Below are positions 1 to 7,537 of a DNA stretch of 54,303 bases, piece after piece. Made by a program: the position numbers and the translations under genes. Where the stretch lies: contig CANPWM010000006.1 of the NCBI GenBank assembly GCA_947584295.1, positions 1 through 54,303 of the forward strand, read 5' to 3'. Position 1 is the stretch's first letter; the number at the start of each line of letters is the position of its first letter. The stretch comes from an uncultured Oscillospiraceae bacterium. GTDB lineage: Bacteria > Bacillota > Clostridia > Oscillospirales > Oscillospiraceae. Below the pieces are notes generated by a model. The model was not told the origin of the DNA. It did not search any database and was given only the letters and a program-made list of their open reading frames with translations.

Positions 1-9
1 ATGGGGTCA

Positions 10-62
10 GGCAGTGAAAAACAAGTCGTTACAAGCTTGCTTCTTCACTGCCGTGTTTTTTG
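10..62 (+). terminator. Probable intrinsic terminator at window start
   Basis: A 9-bp perfect stem (10-18 with 44-52, loop of about 25 nt) is followed by GTGTTTTTT. It would end transcription entering from a gene left of the window. The large loop makes it less certain than a compact terminator. Confidence 0.45.
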
Positions 63-295
63 AGGGAAAAACTGTGGCGTTTTACAATTTCTTGAAGAAG
101 AATGAACTCTAATATGAGGGATGCTATTCCTATTGCCATCAGCAGAGGTTTATCATCTAACCAATTCCGCCCCTCTCCACTAGGCATGTCTGTAATATCA
201 AGGAACAAAGAGCATAACGAAAGTAATAGCGAATAAGTGGAATCTGCGTTAGAATAAAGCACATACGCAAGGCTAAATGCTCAAGTATATTTCAT
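29..295 (-). pseudogene. Small membrane protein remnant with early TGA
   Basis: Reading from an ATG at 295, the frame gives MKYT, then a TGA at codon 5 (283-281), then an open frame to 29 with two hydrophobic stretches (around LLLSLCSLFL and LLMAIGIASLILEF). The codon after the stop continues smoothly into hydrophobic sequence, as expected if a Trp codon had mutated to TGA. A GTG at 262 could restart translation but has no ribosome site. I do not recognise the family. It lies in the AT-rich segment left of the tRNA fragment, so it may be cargo of an integrated element. Confidence 0.3.
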
Positions 296-757
296 TTGAC
301 CTTGAGGGAAAAGCGCACTTATGAGAAACCATAGACTTTTGGAAAACCATACCCTTTGTTCTTGGCAAGTGATAAAGTAACCTTTGCTACAGGGCATCAT
401 TCGCGAAATCAATTTTGGAACAGAACAAGAGCTTCGTGTGGACAATTCTCATAAATTAAACGTCAAATTTGGTCTCTGTGTATCTATCAAATAAACTGAG
501 TTTTCATATGATTGGCATCAAAGACAAAATGGCATAAAAAACTACGCTTATAATTGGCACACACGACCCGACTTGCACTTATATCTAATGTCGGTTTTTC
601 GGCCCCTTGCTAATCGCCAGCTAATTGGAACCACAAAAAATATCCGAAAATGACAGGAAAATACGGTAAATAACTGATAACGTGATAAGCAAAAAATCCA
701 GTAATATCAACGGTTTTCAGTGATTTACGGTGAATAACAAACATCGTTTTTGTGCTA
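296..757. other. AT-rich gene-poor stretch left of the tRNA fragment
   Basis: No convincing gene on either strand. The composition is clearly more AT-rich than the DNA right of 802. Short similar strings occur near the right edge (a GTAAATAAC-like string near 668 and TTTACGGTGAATAAC near 724), where integrase arm sites would be expected, but they are too degenerate to call. Confidence 0.35.
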
Positions 758-802
758 CTCCTAAGCGGAAGGCCACGCGTTCAAATCGCGTCAAGGGTGC
801 CA
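758..802 (+). tRNA. 3' half of tRNA-Arg(CCU), attR-type remnant
   Basis: Reading 5' to 3': anticodon loop CTCCTAA (758-764, anticodon CCT), 3' anticodon stem GCGGA (765-769), a 5-nt variable loop, a perfect 5-bp T arm (ACGCG/CGCGT) around TTCAAAT (780-786), the acceptor strand and an encoded CCA at 800-802. Sequence upstream of 758 cannot pair with the anticodon or acceptor strands, so the 5' half is missing. Mobile elements that integrate into tRNA 3' ends leave exactly this at the far junction, while the intact gene is rebuilt at the other end. This one is not a functional tRNA. Confidence 0.75.
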
Positions 803-835
803 ACGTCGCCGCAAAAGCCGCGGCGGCTCGGAAAA

Positions 836-866
836 GGGCGGGAGCTTTATGCTCCGGCCCTTTTTC
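836..866 (+). terminator. Intrinsic terminator behind the tRNA-Arg fragment
   Basis: Stem GGGC-g-GGAGC / GCTCC-g-GCCC with a TTTAT loop followed by TTTTTC. It is placed where the native terminator of the original tRNA gene would be, which supports the chromosome resuming at 758. Confidence 0.8.
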
Positions 867-981
867 TTACCCGCCGGCGTTGCTCCTCCCTATGCCGCTC
901 TTTACAGCGGGAACGCCGCCGCGTCCGCGTAAAGCCCCTTCAAAATGCCGATGACTTTGAAATTTAAGCGTGAGAAATGAT

Positions 982-1020
982 CTGCCCGGCAGCGGTTTTT
1001 TTGTTTCTACCGCTGGGCAG
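982..1020. terminator. Bidirectional hairpin between tRNA remnant and XRE operon
   Basis: CTGCC(cgg)CAGCGGT pairs with ACCGCTGGGCAG across a T-rich loop, 5 + 7 bp with a 3-nt bulge. It lies 11 bp beyond the stop of the minus-strand 58-aa gene, so it probably ends the XRE operon. The T-rich sequence on the plus side would also allow use in that direction. Confidence 0.5.
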
Positions 1021-1030
1021 ATAATTTTCT

Positions 1031-1207
1031 TTATTTTTTCTTCCTGTTTGCAATGCAATTTATTACAAACGCGATTGAATTACACATCAAACCCGCACTT
1101 AACAAAATTTGATTTTTTCCATCTTGAAAAAGACAAAGAGCCAGACAAATTAAACCGGCTAGCGCAAATACAATGCCCCAAAATAATAGAATCCTTTTTT
1201 TGTTCAT
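1031..1207 (-). CDS. 58-aa small membrane protein coupled to XRE regulator
   Basis: A 58-residue frame starting MNKKRILLFWGIVF and ending in the basic tail NRKKK. Two hydrophobic segments (about residues 5-26 and 35-52) predict a two-helix membrane protein. Its ATG (1207) directly follows the TAA of the XRE gene, with a purine-rich GGTAAGGA ribosome site inside that gene's last codons, so the two genes are translationally coupled. The XRE protein also ends in two membrane helices, and co-encoded membrane partners are common for such regulators. No family is recognised and the function is unknown. The coupling and the hairpin after its stop support it being real. Confidence 0.6.
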   Translation of the reverse strand: MNKKRILLFWGIVFALAGLICLALCLFQDGKNQILLSAGLMCNSIAFVINCIANRKKK

Positions 1208-1681
1208 TTATAAATCCTTACCGCTCCGGCATTTTGACCGTATAATAAGTATAATTCCCAGTAACATGAGAGGAAAAGAAATGCCAAGTGTGAAACCGGA
1301 AAGCATCTCTTGAATATCAGTTCCGCCAATTAACTGTGAATAGATGAGAAAAACTATTCCTGAAAGGAATACTACAATGCCAATAAGCTTTAGTTTCTTA
1401 TTTTTAAGGTCTTGCGTTTCTTTCATCATTTTCAGTATCTGCTGACTGTCGTATGTACGGATACTCCTTTCCTCTTCTTCTCCATCAAGCAATTGCGCTA
1501 ACGTAATATTCAATTCCTGACACAAGGGCTCGATAATTGAGTAATCGGGCATACACTTTCCTGTTTCCCATTTTGAAATCGTTTTATGGGAAACTCCCAG
1601 CCGTTCAGCAAGTTGTTCTTGCGTAAAATTTAGCTCTTTCCGCTTTTTGAATATAAATTTACCTATTGCGATCTGATCCAT
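1208..1681 (-). CDS. XRE-family regulator with C-terminal membrane helices
   Basis: 157 aa. Residues about 5-60 form a Cro/C1-type helix-turn-helix (IGKFIFKKRKELNFTQEQLA, then RLGVSHKTISKWETGKCMPD). A charged linker follows, then two hydrophobic segments (about 100-117 and 130-149). Firmicutes contain many HTH-plus-membrane proteins of this size, thought to be membrane-tethered regulators. The start ATG at 1681 follows a GGAGG-like site read on the minus strand. The gene is first in a two-gene unit with the 58-aa membrane protein. The regulated target is not evident; autoregulation is likely by analogy. Confidence 0.85.
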   Translation of the reverse strand: MDQIAIGKFIFKKRKELNFTQEQLAERLGVSHKTISKWETGKCMPDYSIIEPLCQELNITLAQLLDGEEEERSIRTYDSQQILKMMKETQDLKNKKLKLIGIVVFLSGIVFLIYSQLIGGTDIQEMLSGFTLGISFPLMLLGIILIIRSKCRSGKDL

Positions 1682-1842
1682 ATCTTAATTCCTCCAGAGT
1701 ATCTTTTTGTATTAAGTATACCTTTTTGCCCTGAAAACAACACCCCTTATAAGGCGAATATGGGTGGAATGAGCTTTTTATCTTGCCCTGACAGGCGATG
1801 AGATGGCGGAGACCGCCCTTTTTTGACGAATATACGATTTTT

Positions 1843-1872
1843 TTGACGAAAGCCGCCGGAATGTGGTATGAT
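1843..1872 (+). promoter_or_regulatory. Probable sigma-A promoter of WYL gene
   Basis: TTGACG (1843-1848), 18-bp spacer, TATGAT (1867-1872). A second identical TTTTGACGAA string lies 20 bp upstream (1821-1830), and a second TGTGGTATGAT copy lies near 1906-1916, so start-site choice could be regulated. Confidence 0.55.
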
Positions 1873-1882
1873 GGGGGCGATG

Positions 1883-1902
1883 GTGGGCGATCTTTCGCCC
1901 AC
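1883..1902 (+). promoter_or_regulatory. Perfect inverted repeat in WYL gene leader
   Basis: GTGGGCGA TCTT TCGCCCAC is an 8-bp perfect stem with a 4-nt loop lying between the -10 element and the WYL start codon. It could be an operator (these proteins often autoregulate) or an mRNA hairpin; there is no T-run, so it is not a terminator. Confidence 0.45.
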
Positions 1903-1946
1903 GATGTGTGGTATGATAACAGAAAAATGGGAAAAGAGGCGGCGTT

Positions 1947-2966
1947 ATGGCAAAGGCATCGGCCCAGAAGCAGAAAATACTGTATGTGTTGGAGTACTTT
2001 CAGAGGTACACCGACGAGGAACACCCGGCCTCCATCGCGGATCTGACGGACTATCTGGAGGAGCGGGATATCACTGTCCAGCGCAAGACGCTGTACGACG
2101 ATATCGAGACGCTGCGGGCCTTTGGGCTGGATATCCTCATGACCAACGAGGGGCGCAGCTACGGCTATTACCTGGCCAGCAGGGACTTTGAGCTGCCGGA
2201 GCTGAAGCTCCTGGTGGACAGCGTGCAGTCCTCCAAATTCATCACCCACAAAAAGACCGAGGCGCTGATCGGGAAGATCGAAAAGCTCACCAGCGTCCAC
2301 CGGGGCAAGCTTTTGCAACGGCAGGTCTTTGTCCGCAACAGGATCAAGACCATGAACGAGTCCATCTATTATAACGTGGACAGCATCCACTCCGGCATCT
2401 CAGAGAACAGGCAGATCCGGTTCAGGTATTTTGACTTTACCCCGGACAAAAAGCGCCATTACCGGCACGACGGCGGCTGGTATACCGTCAGCCCCTACGC
2501 GCTGACCTGGGACGACGAGAACTATTACATGGTGGCCTACGACACGTCCACCGGCGTTATCCGCCATTACCGGGTGGATAAGATGACCGATATCTCCACC
2601 GTGGACAGGCGCCGGGACGGCGAGGCGGCCTTCCGGGAGCTGGATCTGGCGGAGTACGCCAAGACGGTGTTCGGTATGTTCGCCGGGGAGCCGGTGACGG
2701 TGCTGATGCGCTTTGACAACCGGCTGGCCGGGGCGGTGCTGGACAGGCTGGGCCGGGACGTGATGATGATCCCCGACGGGGACGGCCACTTCACCGTGTC
2801 GGCAAAGGTGGTGGCCAGCACGCAGTTTTTCGCCTGGATCTTTGGCTTCGGCCCCCTGGCGGAGATCAAAGGCCCCTCCGCCGTGCTGGCCAGCATGAAG
2901 GATCAGCTCCGAAAGGTCGCCGCGCTCTATGGGGACGGCGGGGAGTCGGAACAAGTTACGATGTAA
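1947..2966 (+). CDS. WYL-domain transcriptional regulator
   Basis: 339 aa. The N-terminal 65 residues are an HTH_11-like winged helix (QKQKILYVLEYFQRYTDEEH, SIADLTDYLEERDI, RKTLYDDIETLRAFGLDI). Residues about 150-230 carry a WYL domain (RFRYFDFTPDKKRHYR, VSPYALTWDDENYYMVAYD, IRHYRVDKMTDI), and a C-terminal WCX-like extension follows. These proteins bind DNA and respond to ligands, often nucleic acids or nucleotides. A promoter and an inverted repeat lie upstream. A consensus promoter on the opposite strand points into its 3' end (2966-2994). The target is unknown; there is no defence or repair operon next to it. Confidence 0.88.
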   Translation: MAKASAQKQKILYVLEYFQRYTDEEHPASIADLTDYLEERDITVQRKTLYDDIETLRAFGLDILMTNEGRSYGYYLASRDFELPELKLLVDSVQSSKFITHKKTEALIGKIEKLTSVHRGKLLQRQVFVRNRIKTMNESIYYNVDSIHSGISENRQIRFRYFDFTPDKKRHYRHDGGWYTVSPYALTWDDENYYMVAYDTSTGVIRHYRVDKMTDISTVDRRRDGEAAFRELDLAEYAKTVFGMFAGEPVTVLMRFDNRLAGAVLDRLGRDVMMIPDGDGHFTVSAKVVASTQFFAWIFGFGPLAEIKGPSAVLASMKDQLRKVAALYGDGGESEQVTM

Positions 2967-2994
2967 TTATAATATAAAAATACATATTTGTCAA
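2966..2994 (-). promoter_or_regulatory. Consensus promoter antisense to WYL gene
   Basis: Minus strand: TTGACA (2994-2989), 17-bp spacer, TATAAT (2971-2966), a full consensus match. The -10 overlaps the last codon and stop of the WYL gene and transcription would run into it antisense. No minus-strand gene is positioned to use it. Confidence 0.6.
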
Positions 2995-3094
2995 GTATAA
3001 AAATAATTAACTTTTTGTGAACAAAAAAGTTGGCCCTGTGACGGGCCGGGGGACAGATTTTGGAGGAAATTGGCGCTGACCTGAAGGGTTGCGC

Positions 3095-3123
3095 TTGACA
3101 GGCGGGACGCAATAGAATATAAT
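3095..3123 (+). promoter_or_regulatory. Sigma-A promoter of degV
   Basis: TTGACA (3095-3100), exactly 17 bp, TATAAT (3118-3123), a full consensus, 31 bp upstream of the GTG start of the DegV gene with an AGGGGGT ribosome site between. Confidence 0.8.
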
Positions 3124-3154
3124 TTGCGTATACGCGTTATAGGGGGTACTGCCT

Positions 3155-3997
3155 GTGAAAATAAAAATAGCTGCCGACAGCACGTGCGACCTGTCCCCGG
3201 AGCTGATCGCGGAGCGGGGCATCACCGTGACGCCTCTTTCCGTCAGCGTAGCGGGGGGTATGTATAAGGACGGGACGGAGATCACGCCCGACGAGCTTTA
3301 TGAGAAGATCGCCGCCTGCGGACAGCTTGGCGCTACCTCCGCCGTGAACGTCCAGGACTATCTGGACGTATTCGGCGCGCTTTTGCGCGAGTATGACGCC
3401 ATCGTACACTTTACCATCAGCGCCCAGATGTCCTCCTGCTATCAGAACGCCTGCATTGCCGCCAGTGAGCTGGGGAACGTCTATGTGGTGGACAGCAGGA
3501 ACCTGTCCACCGGCATCGGGCATCTGGTGCTGGACGCCTGCGACATGGCCGAGGCGGGCGTGGAGGCCGGTGAGATCAAGCGGCGCCTGGACGAGAAGCG
3601 GGAGAAGCTGGACGTGAGCTTTGTGGTGGACACCCTGGACTATCTGCGCCGGGGCGGGCGGTGTACGGCGCTGACGGCGCTGGGGGCCAATCTGCTGAAG
3701 CTCCACCCCTGCATTTACGTCAAGGACGGCGCTATGGGCGTGGGCAAGAAATACCGCGGAAGGCTTGCCGCCTGCATCGAGGCGTACATCCGGGATAAGC
3801 TGGCCGACCCCTCCACCGTGGACACACGGCGGATCTTCATCACCGACTCTGGCGTGGACGAGGAGTGCCGGACCATTGCCGAGCGCACCGTCCGGGAGCT
3901 GGCGCCCTTTGAGGAAATCATCCACACCCGCGCCGGGTGCACCGTCTCCTGCCACTGCGGGCCGGGGACGCTGGGGATCCTTTTTTACAGAAAGTGA
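3155..3997 (+). CDS. DegV family fatty-acid-binding protein
   Basis: 280 aa, the usual length for DegV. It starts KIKIAADSTCDLSPELI and has the family signatures TSAVNVQDYLDVF, a central SCYQNACIAA and VVDSRNLSTGIGHLVLDA. The family binds long-chain fatty acids between two alpha/beta domains and hands them to the FakA kinase for phospholipid synthesis; no fakA is nearby. The GTG start has an AGGGGGT ribosome site. It is followed after 9 bp by a membrane protein gene, suggesting one transcript. Which fatty acid it prefers cannot be told from the sequence. Confidence 0.92.
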   Translation: MKIKIAADSTCDLSPELIAERGITVTPLSVSVAGGMYKDGTEITPDELYEKIAACGQLGATSAVNVQDYLDVFGALLREYDAIVHFTISAQMSSCYQNACIAASELGNVYVVDSRNLSTGIGHLVLDACDMAEAGVEAGEIKRRLDEKREKLDVSFVVDTLDYLRRGGRCTALTALGANLLKLHPCIYVKDGAMGVGKKYRGRLAACIEAYIRDKLADPSTVDTRRIFITDSGVDEECRTIAERTVRELAPFEEIIHTRAGCTVSCHCGPGTLGILFYRK

Positions 3998-4006
3998 GGG
4001 CTTGAG

Positions 4007-4516
4007 ATGAAGCTGATCGCCGAGAACAAATTCACCGTCACGGAGGAGCTTTTCAGGGAGGGCATGAAGCGGCTGATCGACCTGGATTACGGCCCCGCCC
4101 TGAAGAAGATCATCACCTTCCTGGCCGCCGTGTGGGCCACCGTGGCCGCCTATATTCTCTGGAAGGGCGGGACCCTGATCCCCGTCCTGATCGAGACGGT
4201 CTCCCTGATGCTGGTGATAGTCTATCTGGCGGTGTTCCTCCCCCGGGGGCGCATCAAAAAGGGCTGGAAGGCTATGAAAACCCGCTCCGACGGCGAGATG
4301 GAGCGGGTCACCCGGTTTTATGAGGATCGCATGGAGGTGCTGACCACCATAGATCCCCTGATCGTGAACTATGAGGACGTGACGAGGACGCTGGAGACGG
4401 AGCATCTGATGATCATTCAGAACACCGGGAAGCTGGGGGTCATGATCGCCCTGGACGGCTTCACCCAGGGGACGAAGGAGGACGTCCTGCGGCTTATCCA
4501 GGAGTGGAGCAAATGA
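4007..4516 (+). CDS. YcxB-like membrane protein
   Basis: 169 aa. Two transmembrane helices (about residues 29-45 and 50-68: FLAAVWATVAAYILW, IPVLIETVSLMLVIVYLAVFL) are followed by a soluble C-terminal domain with the YcxB-type pattern (VTRFYEDRMEVLT, NYEDVTRTLETEHLMIIQN, LDGFTQGTKEDVLRLI). YcxB-like proteins are small membrane proteins of unknown role. The gene lies 9 bp behind degV and ends at an inverted repeat. The TGA stop overlaps the left arm of that repeat. Confidence 0.7.
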   Translation: MKLIAENKFTVTEELFREGMKRLIDLDYGPALKKIITFLAAVWATVAAYILWKGGTLIPVLIETVSLMLVIVYLAVFLPRGRIKKGWKAMKTRSDGEMERVTRFYEDRMEVLTTIDPLIVNYEDVTRTLETEHLMIIQNTGKLGVMIALDGFTQGTKEDVLRLIQEWSK

Positions 4517-4547
4517 TACTAATATCTGATTAAATAGATATTAGTAT
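4516..4547. repeat. 12-bp perfect inverted repeat after ycxB-like gene
   Basis: ATACTAATATCT (4516-4527) and AGATATTAGTAT (4536-4547) pair perfectly around GATTAAAT. It is AT-rich without a T-run, so it is more likely an mRNA 3'-end hairpin or a protein site than a classical terminator. A real terminator follows at 4584. Confidence 0.6.
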
Positions 4548-4583
4548 AAGGCCCGGAAAAGGCCGCCATATATAGAAAAAGAG

Positions 4584-4610
4584 ACCGTTCCCTGTTCGGA
4601 ACGGTTTCTT
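4584..4610 (+). terminator. Intrinsic terminator of degV unit
   Basis: ACCGTTCC (4584-4591) pairs with GGAACGGT (4598-4605) across a 6-nt loop, followed by TTCTT. Confidence 0.75.
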
Positions 4611-4666
4611 CATAGGGGCGGCGGGCGCGGAAGGATTCGGAAAAAATTGTGACGGAGGCGAAAAAG

Positions 4667-5215
4667 ATGAACGAGCTTGATAAACTGGCGGCCGCCAGGG
4701 ACTACATCGGGAAGCTGGCCAGGGGGCGGGATCCCATCACCGGCGCTGACGTCAGCGACGACAGCGTGCTGAACAATATACATATCTGCCGGTGCCTTCT
4801 CTATGTGGAGGAGGTGCTGGGGCAGGTGGTGGAGGCCGGTGGGGTCGCCGCCAGGCGGGAGCGCAGGACGCCGTTTCACATCACCCGGGAGCAGTTGGAC
4901 CGCTATGAGTTCCCGCCGGAGCCGCTGCCGGTGACCGGGATCGCCCAGCGGATCACCGAGCTTGCCGGGGACGGCAACATGAAAAAGCTGTGTTACCGGG
5001 ACATCACGGGATTTCTCCTGGAGGCCGGGGCCCTGCGGATCGTCACGGACGCCGGGGGCAGGCAGAGCAAATGCCCCACGCCCTTTGGCGAGAGCCTGGG
5101 GATCCGGCAGGAACAGCGCCAGGGGAAGAACGGGCCCTATACCGCCATTTTGTATGACCGGGAGGCCCAGAAATTTATCCTGGACAATATGGAATCCATT
5201 CTGGCAAGACGGTGA
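4667..5215 (+). CDS. Conserved hypothetical protein, unknown function
   Basis: 182 aa from the ATG at 4667, chosen because GGAGG (4654-4658) sits 8 nt upstream; a GTG at 4649 is in frame but lies before that site. The protein is soluble. The first half is helical (DKLAAARDYIGKLARGRDPI, VLNNIHICRCLLYVEEVLGQV). The second half resembles a winged-helix fold (ITELAGDGNMKKLCYRDITGFLLEAGAL) and ends in a strand-rich segment. I have seen similar Clostridia proteins without assigned function and will not name one. It is monocistronic between terminators. Confidence 0.7.
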   Translation: MNELDKLAAARDYIGKLARGRDPITGADVSDDSVLNNIHICRCLLYVEEVLGQVVEAGGVAARRERRTPFHITREQLDRYEFPPEPLPVTGIAQRITELAGDGNMKKLCYRDITGFLLEAGALRIVTDAGGRQSKCPTPFGESLGIRQEQRQGKNGPYTAILYDREAQKFILDNMESILARR

Positions 5216-5301
5216 TTTTCCAAATCTGACCAACTGAATATTGGCGGGAGAACGGCGGATACTAATTCCTGTCGAAACAAATAGAGACAGGAGGACTTCA
5301 A

Positions 5302-5478
5302 AATGAAGGCAACCGGTATAGTCAGACGCATAGACGACCTGGGCCGGGTGGTGATCCCCAAGGAGATACGCCGCACCCTGCGTATCCGTGACGGCGACCC
5401 GTCGCTGACAGCATTGACACGGTGGGAGCGGTTTTGCCTGGCGATGATGGCCTTGGCGGAGAGGATCGGGGCGGAATA
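5302..5478 (+). pseudogene. AbrB/SpoVT-like regulator, truncated and shifted
   Basis: The first 33 residues (MKATGIVRRIDDLGRVVIPK, EIRRTLRIRDGDP) are an almost canonical AbrB/SpoVT swapped-hairpin DNA-binding domain. After GDP the frame becomes unrelated (SLTALTRWERFC...) and stops at 5478. In another frame the following DNA reads DSIDTVGAVLPGDDGLGGED, faintly like the end of a SpoVT GAF domain, so an internal deletion with a frame change is likely. A good AGGAGG ribosome site precedes the ATG, and a short inverted repeat (CCTGTC/GACAGG) covers it. The isolated DNA-binding domain could still be made. Confidence 0.6.
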
Positions 5479-5524
5479 GTACATATTCGTAAAAAATGCG
5501 AAAGGAACAGAAAACTTTCCGCCA

Positions 5525-5827
5525 TCATGGTACGGGCGGAGAATATGAACGAAGATAAAGCACGGCGGATTTGCCGTGGACACGCTCCCGAAGCTGACGG
5601 GCCACCGTCTGAAAATCCTCGCCCTTGGCACCGTCCGCTATCTCCTGCTCCGCCACGGCGAGCTTACCGTACAGCTCAAGGAGCGCGGATTGACGCTCAT
5701 ATTCCTCGGTGCTGAGTACCACGATGTCCCCGAAACCGTTACGGGAGATGAACACCGGCTTCCGGGTTTGATGGCAGAAGTCAGATATTTTATTATATGA
5801 AGCAGAGTATTGGGTAGTTCAAGACAT
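5525..5827 (-). pseudogene. Phd/YefM-type antitoxin with stop at codon 3
   Basis: From the ATG at 5827 the frame reads MS, TGA (5821-5819), then TTQYSASYNKISDFCHQTRKPV and FISRNGFGDIVVLSTEEYER, a textbook Phd/YefM antitoxin N-terminal domain, then a helical C-terminal part ending at 5525. The nonsense codon removes the normal start, and no other ATG precedes the conserved domain; a GTG at 5755 would skip it. No RelE/Doc toxin gene follows on the minus strand. This is therefore a dead antitoxin, or an orphan made at low level by readthrough. Confidence 0.6.
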
Positions 5828-5985
5828 CGAAAACGCCCTGGACACATGAAAAGGCAAGCGCAGTGAGATATGGAGCATTCCCTTCACAAAGTTCCTCCTT
5901 TATAAACAGATCTATTGAAAAAACGGCCAGATATAGAGTATAATAGAATCAACACACAGTGATTTTTATGGCAAAGGTGACAGCT

Positions 5986-7458
5986 ATGAATCTCGGCAGA
6001 GAAACCGAAACTCTTGAATTTAAGAAGTCCACCGGTGAGCTGAAGGAGGCCGTTATCTCGATTGCGGCGATTCTGAACAAGCACCAGAAGGGCGAGCTGT
6101 ATTTTGGCGTGAAGCCGGACGGAACACCCATCGGGCAGGACGTGACGGATAAGACACTGAGGGATATAAGCCAGGCTATCTCCAACCACATCGAGCCGCA
6201 GATATTTCCCGAAATTACAACGGTGACCATTGACGGGCGGGAGTGTATACTTGTCAGGTTCGAGGGGTACAACACGCCGTATTTTGCCTATGACATCGCG
6301 AGGATCCGCGTGGCAGACGAGGACAAAGCCATGTCCCAGCCGGAGGTCGTCAGGTATTTGGAACGAAAAAACGGCGAGGAGGACTCTTGGGAGAAGACTG
6401 TATCCGGTGTATTGACCGCCGATGTGCCAGAAAAGAACATTCGCAGTTACGTTGAGCGCGGCAGAGCGGCGGGACGTATCGCGTTTGAATACACCGATAA
6501 GGAATCCGCGCTGAATAAGCTGGGGCTGGTGAACGGCGGCAATCTTCTGAATGCCGGTATGGTACTGTTCAGCGAGAGCATATACGCGGAGCTTCAAATG
6601 GCGATTTTCGCCGGCACTGAGCGGCTGACCTTCCTGGACATTCAGCGGGAACGGGGTACGGTCTTTGAGCTTGTGGCGCTGGCGGAGAAATATATCACCA
6701 GCAACATCCATTAGCGCGTGAAATTTGACGGCTCCCTCCAGCGCAAGGAAATCCCGGAGATCCCCATTGACGCCATCCGCGAGGCGTTGTTCAATTCCTT
6801 CTGCCATAAGGACTACGGGGCCTGCCAGAGCAATGAGGTGGCCATATATAAGGACCGGGTCGAGATCTACAATCCGGGTACATTTCCAACCGGTTTCGCA
6901 CCTGAGGATTTTATCAGCGGCAACGAGCGGCCTGTCCGCAGAAATCCGCTGATTACCTCAATTTTATATTACTCCAAGGACGTGGAGAGCTTCGGCACGG
7001 GCCTCAAACGGATTTCCGACGCCTGCGATGAAGCCGGATGCCGCTTTGAGTTCAAGATTTTGAAATCCGGGTTTGTGGTGGTGTTCTACCGGGAGGAAGG
7101 CGTTTCTGATGTGGCCACCCCCACAGATACCCCCACAGATACCCCCACAGATACCCCCCAAGATACCCCCCAAGTTACCCCCCAAGTTACCCCCCAAGAT
7201 ACCCCCCAAGATGCCGTACAAGATACCATACAAGATACCGTACAAGATACCGTACAAGAAACAAATCAGATACAAGCAAAAATATTGGACATGTGTGTGA
7301 TACCACGAACCAGGGAAGAGCTTATGGCGGCGTGTGGATTGAAAGACAAGAAGCATTTTGTCACAGCATACTTGAAGCCACTGCTGGAAGAAGGGCAAAT
7401 TAAGATGACCGTACCTGACAAGCCCAGAAGTAAAAACCAGAGGTATATCAAGGCCTGA
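5986..7458 (+). pseudogene. AlbA/Schlafen-domain ATP-binding protein, in-frame TAG
   Basis: The first part (5986-6714) is an AlbA_2 domain (LGRETETLEFKKSTGELKEA, LYFGVKPDGTPIGQDV, GRECILVRFEGYNTPYFAYD). After a TAG at 6712-6714 the same frame continues with the second half of the family: KFDGSLQRKEIPEIPIDAIR, EALFNSFCHKDYG, a histidine-kinase-like ATPase segment (VEIYNPGTFPTG), a repeat linker, and a winged helix. Relatives usually carry Trp in the stop position, so TGG to TAG fits. ATG 5986 has an AGGTGA site. A GTG at 6718 could restart but lacks a ribosome site. Proteins of this type are often regulators or accessory genes of mobile regions. Confidence 0.75.
7117..7260 (+). repeat. 12-bp tandem repeats coding for (D)TPx linker
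   Basis: About twelve degenerate 12-bp units: three near-identical ACCCCCACAGAT copies, then ACCCCCCAAGAT/GTT copies, then ACCGTACAAGAT-type copies. They encode PTDT, PQDT/PQVT and VQDT repeats joining the ATPase segment to the winged helix. The copy number looks slippage-prone and the unit length keeps the frame. Confidence 0.85.
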
Positions 7459-7537
7459 CTCCGCTGTGCCACAGGTTTTGCGCAAAAAATCCCATGAGCG
7501 ATAACACTATGGATAATACCGCAGACAAGACAAGCCG

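Noticed and set aside
3137-4405. Long minus-strand frame of 422 codons opposite degV and the ycxB-like gene
   Set aside because: It is a GC-rich shadow of two well-supported genes with no recognisable domain or ribosome site.
5821-6714. Recoding of TGA or TAG as tryptophan, suggested by several in-frame stops at likely Trp sites
   Set aside because: TGA and TAG/TAA are used as normal stops by intact genes throughout the window, so the disrupted genes are better explained as pseudogenes.
7117-7260. Short tandem repeats considered as a CRISPR array
   Set aside because: The units are 12 bp, contiguous and in frame in a coding region, with no spacers.
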